Of a stretch of 64,000 nucleotides of DNA, positions 31,212 through 40,818 are shown in pieces (within the stretch, counting starts at the first letter, position 1; every line of letters starts with the position of its first letter). This DNA comes from Coptis chinensis (lineage: Eukaryota; Streptophyta; Magnoliopsida; Ranunculales; Ranunculaceae), in assembly GCA_015680905.1 (NCBI GenBank), contig CM027378.1, positions 40,273,001 through 40,337,000 of the forward strand. The letters are read 5' to 3'. The translations under genes were made by a program, and so were the position numbers. The notes under the pieces are model-generated. The model searched no databases and had not been told where the DNA came from. It worked only from the letters and a program-made list of their open reading frames with translations.

Positions 31212-32809
31212 TGCTAAGTGCTCAAAAAGTGCAATTTAACCCTTGATTATACCTCTTGTTTAGCCATCTTAGTGGACTAATAGTGTTTGTAAGTTATGTT
31301 TTATAATTCTACAGGTGAAAAAGAGAGTTTTGTGGAATATTAGAGAAAAAGGGGTAAAACGGAGCAATTCAGAGCATTAAAGATCACATGGGAAGCCCGT
31401 GGACAATCATGGAGAAGGCCAAGGAATTAAAGCTATTAAAGATGTGACATGGACCTATTTTAAAGCCTATTTGGAAGCCCAATGCCAAAGGATTTGTTGC
31501 TTGGACCAAAGCCCACAAAAGAGGATAGAAGGATAGGGCAAAAAAGGGGAAATAGACTTCCGCGTCTGGGACACAAGATTCGTGCGTCCAGACGCAATGC
31601 TTGAGTCTGAGACGCAAGGATCGTGCGCCCAGACGCATGAAACGACTCTGTAGCCACTTCCTTCTCAGTTTTGGAGACAAAGTTGGACTCTGAAAGAAGT
31701 CTATTTGTATTAGGAAATAAATAGCGGTTTGGAATACTTCTAGAACTCATTGTAATCTCTATAAATAGAGGACCTAAGTGCCTCATGTAATTTGCCAATT
31801 CACTTATACTTTTGTCTCCAGAACTTGAGGCAGAGAGAGATTAATAATAAAAGATTCGGTTTTAACTAGTCGAGTCTTAATAAATTAGTCTTTCCAGTCT
31901 TATGTTCTTCGACTCTTCTTCTTCTCGTTCTTCGTGTTCTTCCTTCTTTACGGAAGACTAATTTTCTCCTTCAATGGAGGAGATGAAGCCGATGCTTAAG
32001 GTTTAATGATTCTTCTGGTTCACGGTGTTCTTCAATCATGTTAGTTATTTATGTTTTTAGTTATTAGTTCTATTGCCCACACCAGGGGATGGAAGTATAG
32101 AATAGGATTTATGTTTTGCAATATTAATATCATGCTAGTGTTCTTTACTTTTCTTATAATAGTATAGTTCTTTAGAGTTAGGGAAGTATTCTTTGTGTTG
32201 CCTTAGAAGGGGTAGTTCAGGGAGTGGCTGCCTAGGGGAAGTATTCTTTGTGTTTGCCTTAAGTGGTGGTTCATTGAATGACCACCCTATTAGGAAGTAC
32301 TCCTTGATGTTGCTCTTGGTAATACATTGAATGGCTGCCCAAGCTTACATAAAAGGAAAGAAGATATTAATAGCATAAACATAGGAACAACCTTAAGTAG
32401 AGTTAATTGTTAACGATGTTTCGTCCAAGAGGGCATTGGCACTCGCTCGATTGCCTAATTGTAGTCTACTTGTAAGAATAACCATGAAGCAGAATGTCAT
32501 AGGTCAAAAGTATTGGTGGATTCTAATCTCTTGAATTCCTTCTCTTATAAATTCTCAATAGTTTAGTTAATTTAGTTTAGTTTAGCATTAGAATATAAAA
32601 TCTCTACAATCATAGTTTTTAATCCCTCAAACCCCTTTTCCAGTCTTGTCCTTCACATAACATACACTTAAAAGTGGAACGATACCATACTCATCCTTTA
32701 CTTATTGAGGGATAATTAGGTTTTGATATGCTTCTATTTGTTCAAAGACTATCATCTATCTACATCATCCATATACCATCTCATCTCCACACAAAAGGAG
32801 CGTGTGTCA
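31212..32809 (+). repeat. 3' LTR of element B
   Basis: Begins TGCTAAGTGCTCAAA, ends GCGTGTGTCA. It carries TATA CTATAAATAG near 31759. Several percent divergent from the left LTR by eye. Minus-strand ORFs at 31384-31798 are repeated in part in the left LTR and are not genes. Confidence 0.93.
31564..31645. repeat. Two tandem GC-rich hairpin units in the element B 3' LTR
   Basis: Units of about 41 bp start at GTCTGGGACACAAG (31564) and GTCTGAGACGCAAG (31605). Each ends in CCAGACGCA and so has inverted GTCTGG/CCAGAC arms. The left LTR has only a degraded version. Confidence 0.65.
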
Positions 32810-32814
32810 GTGGC
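32810..32814. repeat. Target site duplication of element B, right copy
   Basis: GTGGC, identical to 23227-23231. Confidence 0.9.
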
Positions 32815-33341
32815 CTATACCTAACACTAAATACTGAATAAGCCTTAACATCATAAAGGGATTATGTAATCCATATAATCCAAGAGGATGTACCAACAAC
32901 AATCAAAACAATGGTTAACAACTTAAAAACATCACTTCACTAAGGACAACTTTCTTGGATCATGCCATACCTACTGATTGCTGATGGGTCTGTCAGATAT
33001 GATGAATTTTACTTCGATTAAAGGATATATACAAACCGAAAAATGTCTAACCAATTTATGCATGAACCATCAGGTATCCCATTAAGTTTAAAATTTCGAT
33101 ACGATATACTACAATCTCAAATTGTCACATCTTCTTAACATATTAAGAGTGTGTATCAAATATAGGGAGACAATCACTAAAAATAAAATCAATTCAGAAA
33201 TATAAAATCAATTCAGAAATATAAAATCCATACCAAATAAGTGTAAAATGACAGACAAATGGAAATTAAGCAAAAAAAAAAAAAAAAAAAACCCCTAGCT
33301 GATAATAAATGTCTGAAAGTTGTCTACCTTGGATAAACAAA
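32815..33341. other. AT-rich intronic/host sequence, no gene seen
   Basis: No ORF or motif of note. A tandem AAATATAAAATCAATTCAG repeat lies near 33195-33225 and an A-run near 33272-33290. Confidence 0.4.
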
Positions 33342-33912
33342 CTAATGCCGATCAGTTTTCCCAGCTCTGCACTTTCCATAATACAGATGCTTTGGATTGA
33401 AATTAGGAATGAACCTATCCCCTTCTCCTTTTTTAGCATTTTTATTTCTCTTCTTGATAGAATTCCAACCCATTTTCACAGCCTTCAATTTTTATTAAGA
33501 GTCCTTGAAGCCTTCTCCTGGCACAACTTTACCAGGAGGTCGAGACACGGACCTTGATCAATATTGAGACCTCAATCGCAGCTTCTTGTTGGGTTGGTCA
33601 ACATCAACATCCATATCATTAGCTCCACCTGCCACTGACCTTTCCCTCTTTCTGCCCCTAGATACGGACCTACTTCGAGCACGATTAATAACTAAACTGG
33701 GATCCAGCCCTAGCGCGTACAGATCCCTTCCCATCCTCTCCTTTGTGAACTTCCTTTGTGTGTCAAATTTCCTTGGTACAATGGGCCTGCTCTTTGCAGT
33801 GCTCTACTTGATCCTATGCTCCTGAATGAGAAATTTCTTCTTCTTTCTGATCTCAATTAAAGATTCTTGCTCTTCCGCAGTCAATCCCTTACCATCCATG
33901 TCTTCGTCATCA
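33342..33912 (-). pseudogene. NOG1-like: NOG1 (nucleolar GTP-binding protein 1) C-terminal fragment
   Basis: The minus strand encodes about 190 codons matching the C-terminal tail of plant NOG1, a nucleolar GTPase needed for 60S ribosome assembly. Visible are LTAEEQESLIEIRKKK, SRPIVPRKFD, LGLDPSLVINRARSRS, RGRKRERS and PNKKLRLRS, then a stop (33342-33344) just where NOG1 normally ends. No frameshift, but four internal stops (TAG after HRIK; TGA after SQY; TAATAA after FKDS). The GTPase domain is absent. It lies inside the CCR4 intron in the same orientation; how it arrived is unknown. Confidence 0.8.
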
Positions 33913-34980
33913 TATCAATTGATAAACTCAGTAAGTGATTATTAGTAATTGAACCCTGTAACACATACAAATTGAACACAGGCTGGGATAACAAACATTG
34001 GTCAAACACGAATCAAATTGCATGATGAAATCATTGTTCCATATACCAAGTCGCCACTCATGGTCTCAATTTGTTAAAATCTGACTCACATTCTCACAAT
34101 TTTGTATAGTACCATTTCTTTCAACCTAATTATTTTTCCAACCATTTAATTGGATAAAAAAAAAGTCGGCTCACAGTGTATATCCGGCTTAAGTTTATTC
34201 AGATTCTGCGCCTTTTAGAGCTTCTAAGTGCTTTGTTTCTTTCTCATCATCTGAACATTACGACAACAAATGAACGTACATCATACTTACATAAGTTACA
34301 TTTAGAGATTCAGATGATGAAATGAATCGTAGCCATTTGCATAAAAACATAAAAAAAGTCGGCTCACAGTGTATATCCGGCTTAAGTTCAAATAAACCAT
34401 AAAAACATCATTAATAATTTTAAAGCATTCCCATTTAAGTATATTAAAAAATATGTATAACCAATAAGACAGAAAAACGTATTAATTATACTGTTCATGT
34501 GCAGTTCTTCACAGCAAATATATATAGAAAAGTGAATGAAAAAAAATGAGTGTGGGAGAGTGAATCTTACGTGGTAATCTCGAGATTGAACAATTGCAAA
34601 GAGGTACCAAAGTTTTGGATTTTTTTGGTTGTCTTGTGTTGTGAAGTTGATAAAGTGTGTGTTTTAAAAGGCTATGGAGAGTGTGTTTTGAAATGCTATG
34701 GAGAGTTCTGAGAAGAATCAAAAGATTGAGAGAGGAACCCATAAGATTTGGTTTCCATTTTTTTCTTGATTCGGAAATGTTTTTGGTTTTTTTTTTTCTC
34801 ACATGTGAAAAGACCTAATAATAGATTTCTATAAATTACAAAATAGACCAATTTTAGGGGTATTTTTCGTAAGAAGGAAAGTAAATATTATGAAAACATG
34901 GGTTTTTTTTTTAAAATTTGCTGACATGGCTCACTGTGAGCATCTTGGAAGAACGGATATTAATGTAGGTAGGATTTTAC
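33913..34980. other. AT-rich intronic sequence before the CCR4 exon
   Basis: Apart from the duplicated 38-bp motif at 34158/34352 no feature is recognised. A 97-codon minus ORF (34509-34802) is Lys/Ser/Leu-rich, without motifs. Confidence 0.4.
34158..34389. repeat. 38-bp direct repeat pair with internal inverted repeat
   Basis: AAAAAAAGTCGGCTCACAGT, continuing to CCGGCTTAAGTT, occurs identically at 34158-34195 and 34352-34389. Between the copies, CTCATCATCTGAA (near 34236) and TTCAGATGATGAA (near 34309) form an inverted pair. Confidence 0.85.
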
Positions 34981-35025
34981 CTCATGCAGACAGATGATAT
35001 CAGCTTCATATCCCATAATCTCACG
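34981..35025 (-). pseudogene. CCR4-like: CCR4-like exon end with catalytic-site segment
   Basis: REIMGYEADIICLHE then the donor GTAAAATCC. In CCR4 deadenylases this is the LQE segment carrying a catalytic Glu. Upstream coding continuity is broken by the hAT-like insertion at 35026-36278; the other half of the exon resumes at 36279. Confidence 0.75.
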
Positions 35026-36278
35026 CATAGATGGATATTGGGGGCAGTCGCACCCCCTGAGATTAGAAAAGCTCCATTACCACATAACTAATTGCCTAGA
35101 AATTTTTTCAAATTATAAGGACTCGCACCCTCCAATTTTTTTTGGCAAACTTCCACTACAGCGCCTCCAAAATTTTCACAACTATAATGAGAATATAATC
35201 AACAAAAAAAAAATAGTATGAAAAAAAAAACTAATAAAAAACATTCCAATAAACCAATGTTTTTTTTACTTCTATTTTTGCCCTTATAAAATTATCATTT
35301 ATCATTTATTTTGAGTCCAAAACCATTAAACAGGGACAAATGTGTCTTTGAAGGTTTGATGAGTTAATGAGACAAATAAATAGCCAAAGGCCCAAAGCCC
35401 AACCAGTTAGTTTGTATAATTATATTCTAATCACCTATAACAAACCCGTATGCTCTCCCTCATTTTTTTCACTCTCAATTCTTAAACAAGCGCCATACCT
35501 CATCCCAAATAAAAAACAAAAAACAAATTCATAAAGGACTTACGACGCAGCTTGTTGCGTGCTTGTCCTAATTATTTGTAAAACTCGTTGTCATTATCAA
35601 TAAAATTTCCACTTAAAAAAAAATAAAAAACAAAAAACAAAACAAAAACAGGGTAATTTTTTACTTTCAATGTTAATCTTTTATAGTTTTCTCCATATGA
35701 TAGTAGGGTTATATAGACTTATAGTATTATAAGAAGTTAACAATTTGTTGAATTGTTGTCGACTTGTGGAGTAGATTACGTAGATATATATAGACATAGC
35801 GTTTGTCCTAATTATTTGTAAAACTCATTATCATTATCAATGAAATTTCCACTTAAAAAAAACAAAAAACAAATATATAACAAAACAAGGTAATTTTTTA
35901 CTTTCAATGTTAATCTTTTATAGTTTTCTCGACATGATAGTAGGGTTATATAAACTTATAGTATTATAGGAAGTTAACAATTTGTTGAATTATTGTAGAC
36001 TTGTGGACTAGATTATGTAGATATATATTGACATAGTAGTATCAATTAATGGTGTAAGTACTTAAGTAGTTAACTTTGTCAGTCAATATTAAATTCTTAG
36101 TAGTCAACGCACACTAGTTTTGTGAATTGAAATAAATGCATAATTTTGTTGATATTTATTGTTTAAGCCTTTGGACAAAAAAAAAAAAAAAATTGCATAC
36201 TTTTATTTTTTTTGGAGGTGGGGTGAGGTGTGCACATAATCTTGCACCCCCTGGTTTAGAATCTTGGCTTCGTCCTTG
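35026..36278. mobile_element. hAT-like non-autonomous element inserted in the CCR4 exon
   Basis: Flanked by an imperfect 8-bp duplication, ATCTCACG (35018-35025) and ATCTCAGG (36279-36286). Read from outside, the right end begins CAAGGACGAAGCCAAGATTC, then AGGGGGTGC; the left begins CATAGATGGATATTGGG. Both resemble decayed CAGGGGCGG-type ends of plant hAT elements. No transposase ORF is present. Removing the insert and one duplication leaves CCR4 coding in frame, which supports the boundaries. The superfamily is inferred from end motif and TSD length. Confidence 0.65.
35563..36040. repeat. 240-bp tandem duplication inside the hAT-like element
   Basis: GTCCTAATTATTTGTAAAAC begins at 35565 and again at 35805, exactly 240 bp apart. 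The copies remain mostly identical through TGTAGATATATAT. Differences are point changes and poly-A length. Confidence 0.9.
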
Positions 36279-36720
36279 ATCTCAGGGAGTACATTCTTTT
36301 TGCGGTATTCCCATATAAGTGCCCATGTGGGGTAGCACGTAACTATACTTGGCAACAGTATACAAATCAGCAAGAATATTATATGATAACACCCTAAATG
36401 GTGCATGAAAAGAATCATGGGTATCAGTGCAATCCGCTTTATTACTGTTGACTTTAATCATATGACGAGGACGAAGGACAGGGAATCCAAGCACACGATC
36501 GGTGACTAAGAACTGTTTTGTTGAGGGCATATCGATGACTTGATAATCCAATCTCAAAATGCATCCTAGATCATCCATTGAGGGTCTGTAAAATCTTTGA
36601 AGGGCCTAAAGAAATCCATGATTTGCCTTGTTCGTCAACCATGTCTGGTATGGGATCCTTTTTAATGTCATAGTTGTAATCACCGATAGATTTCCAAGAA
36701 GCATCAAGATGCAATGTGCC
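36279..36720 (-). pseudogene. CCR4-like: CCR4-like exon(s): linker and start of nuclease domain
   Basis: Reads SWISLGPSKILQ, then in another frame DDLGCILRLDYQVIDMPSTK, RVLGFPVLRPRHM and FRVLSYNILADLYTVAKYSY. A 1-nt insertion follows, then YPTWALIWEYRKKNVL in the third frame. These match, in order, the region just before and at the beginning of the EEP nuclease domain. Two frameshifts within 440 bp mark it as a pseudogene. Confidence 0.75.
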
Positions 36721-37204
36721 AGTGGCATTTAGCTTGTTAGCTCCCTCGTCGTGACGTGCACGATGAATATCCCAAGAATCATAGTAACACTTTTGTAGTG
36801 CAATACATGGTAACTATCGAGTAGATTCAACCCAATACAAGTGGTGCAATGCACAATAGCTTTCTCAAAATGGTGCACACAACAATAAAACTCTATCATT
36901 CCAGAGTCAATACCTGTATACAAAGCAAATCGAAAAGCTTCAAAATAAAAGAAATCCGGGCACCATTCTTTAACATTACTTGAACCAAGAACTTGCTTCT
37001 TACCCGAAATCCACATTAAATATTATAATAATTATGAGTTTAAAAGCATTGGACAGATAGGTAATCAAGAAAGAAAGAAACGAAGTAGTTAAAGCGGAGA
37101 TAATCATTATATGGAGCACCAAGGTGGTAGACGTATGGTTGGATTGGGACGCCGACGATGGGAGTAAGAGAGGGATGGCGTAATCTTAAATTAGGTTCTT
37201 CCAT
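36721..37204 (-). pseudogene. CCR4-like: CCR4-like N-terminal exons with Cys/His finger
   Basis: A possible start at 37204 reads MEEPNLRLRHPSLTPIVGV and QPYVYHLG, like CCR4 N-termini. After an acceptor (TTTGTATACAG near 36917) comes MIEFYCCVHHFEKAIVHC, then DSYH and, frameshifted, CYYDSWDIHRARHDE. The Cys/His spacing resembles the MYND-like finger of plant CCR4. Element D's LTR begins only about 110 bp upstream, so the native promoter was probably displaced. Confidence 0.6.
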
Positions 37205-37312
37205 GCTTTCTTGAAATGAAAATGTTCAATACGTATGTACTACTACTACTACTACTTGCAGGCAATAACAAGCCACAGTGATTCAAAAGGGAATCTCAAA
37301 CAACTTATAAGC

Positions 37313-38651
37313 TGATAATTGAAAACTATGTTTTACTCCTACTTAACTAATTATGCTAGGATGAAGTAAACAATAATTTCACTCTTTTATATCAACTTTC
37401 TACTCTCAATTATCATGCAATAAAACTAGAGTAAGAATTCATTCCACTCCTAGTTACTTAGAAAATAACTAATTCACTTAATGATTAACAATTAAACAAT
37501 ACGAGAGTAATGATTTTAAATATACTTAATATGGTGAAAACTACGATTTAATGTATTCTAAATTGAACTATGACAATTAAATAATAAGATGTGAATATTA
37601 AGAAGGAATTAGAGAGATTTGAAATCCACCTTGATTAATCCCTAACATGCTAGTATAGAGTTTGTTGCGACCCTAATCTTTATGTTTTCACACAAGGTTC
37701 TACATAAATGTTAGGTCTTTTTATCCCTAATTATTCATGACATCTCTAACCAACTAATAATTAGTATGAGAGGAAGTTGAAACCCATTCTAATGGTGAAT
37801 GAACTACCCTCTAGAATTGAAACTCTTAAATACAACTATTTTATACTAACACATCAAGTCTTCATCAAAGTTTCAATCAAACCCCTCTAATGAAGGATTA
37901 GATATGGATCATTAGACTATCATTGAATAAATAATAATAATAAGAAGACATCCTTAAAATACTACTTGATTAAAAATAACTTGAATTGTATTAATGGTGG
38001 CTAGGCTAATAAAACATAAACTAGGTTTAGACTAAAGAGAAAAAGTAAAAGCTAAGAGATAGGAGAGTCTTTAGAGTTTTGCCTTAGTCCTATTTATATA
38101 GGAGAGGGCTAGGTTTATAATTTCATGCATGGGCTTTGGAGCTACGTTTTGGGCCACTAAATCAGGCCCAAAACCTAATTACTTAAGTCCAAAAAGGGTT
38201 TCTCTGTTGGAAATTACTACAACAACTGTTTCATCTACTTTTACTCCTTTCATTGGATCAAGACCTAGACCATTAGAAAGTTCTTTTTGAGCCGGTCGTT
38301 TTGATATATAATAAGCCCAATTCCGAGGTCTGAGTTCAAAGATACGGCCTGCGGAAGTTCTATTGACTTTTGTGCTCTATTTCTGCCCGCATTGACTTTA
38401 ACTTTTCAGCTTTGACCGGGTTTCAAAAAGGGTTTTACTCGTTGAAACTTGGACTTTAACCATAGAACTTCTTAGCAACCAACCTTTGCTCCTTTATATT
38501 GCAAAAGTGACATATTTCTTCACATAATTGACTCCAAGACCTGAAATACACAAAAGTACGTAAACAATACTAACTCTTATTTATTGTAAACATAATTGGT
38601 TTATATATAATATTATTAAGGGGTTAAAACTACAGTTTTGGGCCCATATCA
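37313..38651 (-). repeat. 3' LTR of element D
   Basis: Starts TGATAATTGAAAAC and ends GGGCCCATATCA. TATA CTATATAAATAGG on the minus strand near 38088-38100. Homologous to, but well diverged from, the LTRs of C and E. Confidence 0.85.
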
Positions 38652-38668
38652 AACTGCCCCCAAACAGC
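38652..38668 (-). other. Polypurine tract of element D
   Basis: Minus strand GCTGTTTGGGGGCAGTT abuts the LTR. Confidence 0.8.
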
Positions 38669-39400
38669 ATTTTGTTTGTTCTTAAGCAAAAATGAGAAAT
38701 TAAAATAAGTGACCAAAAATGGAGTTCTAACTAATCTCGTTTCACTGAGTGCGATTGCATTGACCATATGCAATAAGGCCTTAAACCACTATGACTTCCC
38801 TAGTGGATGAGTTATAGTCTCGTGGGAGTTTTACAGAGAAGATACTCACAAACTTCATTTATACTATAACGACTAAGAAATAAAATTAATGTTCCTTATT
38901 TATTCTCAGATATCAATACATCTTACTAGCAATGAATAAAGAATAATCAATTCAAAACCTAAGCTAATACGTGCAGAATAATCAATCATCTATGGATAAA
39001 CATATATATAATGAACTATGCTATGCATTACAATAACAGATTTGTTTCTGAAACTTTAGAATAGTGTCTTTAAGTAGGCCCTCACAAATATGTCAAAACA
39101 AAAACACTCTGATTTTTCCACTCAAGTTTCGCTCACTCTAGTGTGCAGTGGGCACACTTTTCCTCATAATCTCAATGATGTACAAGGGAGCCGAGGATCA
39201 AACACATCTGCCACTTGCTATCACACCAACTTATTCCTAATTGAGCTAGAAGTTTTTATTAGGTGTTGTGGGGATTAGGTGATGGTTTAAGAAGGAAGGA
39301 AATGCATATTCAGAAGGACAAGTATAAGAAAATAGGGTTTTCATATTATGTAACTAGAGAAAACCTTGTTCGTACTTTGCTTCTACACTTTGTTTCCATT
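38669..39400 (-). other. 3' UTR of element D, distal part
   Basis: Contains the conserved cassette: hairpin block at 38803-38826 and TGCATATGGTCAATGCAATC-type sequence (minus) near 38757-38790. It ends in TTTCCATT, where element C inserted. The uninterrupted equivalent is seen inside C at about 41527-41600. Confidence 0.7.
39396..39400. repeat. Target site duplication of element C, left copy
   Basis: CCATT here and CCATC at 48198-48202: four of five bases agree. Confidence 0.75.
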
Positions 39401-40801
39401 TGATAAAGACAATTTTACGTGTAAATTAACTATCTATGCGTAAACACAAATAATCAATTAACTAAATATGTGCTTAGATCAATATTCCTACTCTCAATTC
39501 ATTTTGCAATATATAAAGAGTACGGATTCGTTCCACTCATAAACCATGAAGACATAAATAGAATTCAACTAATCAAACAAAAGGAACAATGATGAGAGTA
39601 ATGATTTGAATAAGAAATTAACTATTATGATGATACTACGAATTTATACTAAATTAACTAACAATATAATATTGTGAATCAAAGATAGAGAATGTTAGGG
39701 AGAGAATTAAATTTACTTTTCAATTCCTAGAAGTGTTAGAATAGATTGTTAAGAAACCCTAATCTTTATATTCTCAGTAAAAGGTTAAATATAAATCTTA
39801 GACTTTTATGATCCCTAATTCAATTATACCATCTCTAGTCATAATCAAATTAGCATGAGAGGAAGGTTTGTTTTCCATTCTCATGGCAAAACTCACAATC
39901 CACTAGTTTAGATTTTTCTCTTCTTATCTCTAAGTCAAGAAAAATCCAAACTTTAAACCTTAATCAACAAATCTATGCTAAACAAATCAAGTCCTCTCAA
40001 GCTTCATTAACCTCCCTCTAATGGGAGTTTAGCTTTGATTCATTAGACTAAAATTACTTAAACAATAAAGGGAAAACATAATAAAAGAACTTGAAGGTAT
40101 TTTTATTGAAGGTTTAATGGAGGCTACAAACATAAACTAATTCTAACCCTAAACTAAACTATAGAGGGAGAGAGAGAGAGCCCTAATTACACTAATTAAA
40201 CTAATGGGGGGAGTAACCAACTTTGTTTTAGCCTTAACCCTCTTTATATAGGAGAGGGTTAGGTTACAATTTAGTGCATGGGCTTTTAAGCTAGGTTATG
40301 GACCCATAAATCAAGTCCATAACCGAATTGGTTAAATCCAAGACTTCTAATTCTAGTCGTGTTATTGTAGCATGCATTTTCACTAACTTATACTGATCTG
40401 ATCGAGTCAAGGCCCAGACCATTGGAAAGAACTTTCTAAGCCAGTCATTTTGATATAAAAGAGGCCTAATTTCGAGGCCTGAGTCCAAAGATATGGCCTT
40501 TTGAAGTTTTGTTGACTTTTCTTTAGCTATCTAATCCAGTTTGACTTTCACTTAGCAATGTTGACTTGGGCTTTTTAAGGGCTTTTTCTCCATTAAATTG
40601 GGGCTTTCTTCATGGAACTTCTCTAGCAATCACTTTAGCTCCTTTTAGCGCCTAATTAGTAATGAATTGACATTTATTCAACTCCGAAGCCTGAAATACT
40701 CAAAAACACGTAAATAGTGATAAACCTATATTATTAATAACATAATTGGCTAAATAGAAATACTATTAAAGGGTTTAAACTACAATTTTTGGCTCTTATC
40801 A
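39401..40801 (-). repeat. 3' LTR of element C
   Basis: TGATAAAGAC to GGCTCTTATCA. Matches 46787-48197 closely. Minus-strand TATA (CTATATAAAGAGGG) near 40240-40252. Confidence 0.92.
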
Positions 40802-40818
40802 AAACAACCCCAAATAGC
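40802..40818 (-). other. Polypurine tract of element C
   Basis: Minus strand GCTATTTGGGGTTGTTT next to the LTR. Confidence 0.75.

Larger units (their letters stand above)
23232..32809 (+). mobile_element. Element B: defective full-length Ty3/Gypsy retrotransposon, 9.6 kb
   Basis: LTRs of about 1.6 kb, ends TG(A/C)TAAGTGC...TGTGTCA, exact 5-bp TSD, tRNA-Asp-like PBS, then gag, protease and part of RT in one plus-strand frame. RT has lost its catalytic box, and RNase H and integrase are absent, so it is non-autonomous. Its 3' UTR shares blocks with element A and, near the PPT, with C and D. It is inserted into the CCR4 intron opposite to the gene's direction. Confidence 0.93.
4040..37204 (-). 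pseudogene. CCR4-like: CCR4-type poly(A) deadenylase gene, exploded by transposons
   Basis: Pieces on the minus strand line up in order with plant CCR4 proteins, the catalytic mRNA deadenylase subunits of the CCR4-NOT complex. The order is N-terminus at 37204, a Cys/His (MYND-like) finger, FRVLSYNILADLY at the start of the exonuclease/endonuclease/phosphatase domain, YPTWALIWEYRKKN, GYEADIICLHE, then QSDHF in the exon at 4126. At least three frameshifts and a hAT-like insertion break the coding exons, and the rest of the catalytic domain is missing, so this is a pseudogene. The exon ending at 34981 has a GTAAAA donor. The next exon begins at 4126 after GGCAG in the matching phase, giving an intron-like gap of about 30.9 kb filled with retrotransposons. 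Identity is recalled from the family; a protein search would settle it. Confidence 0.75.
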
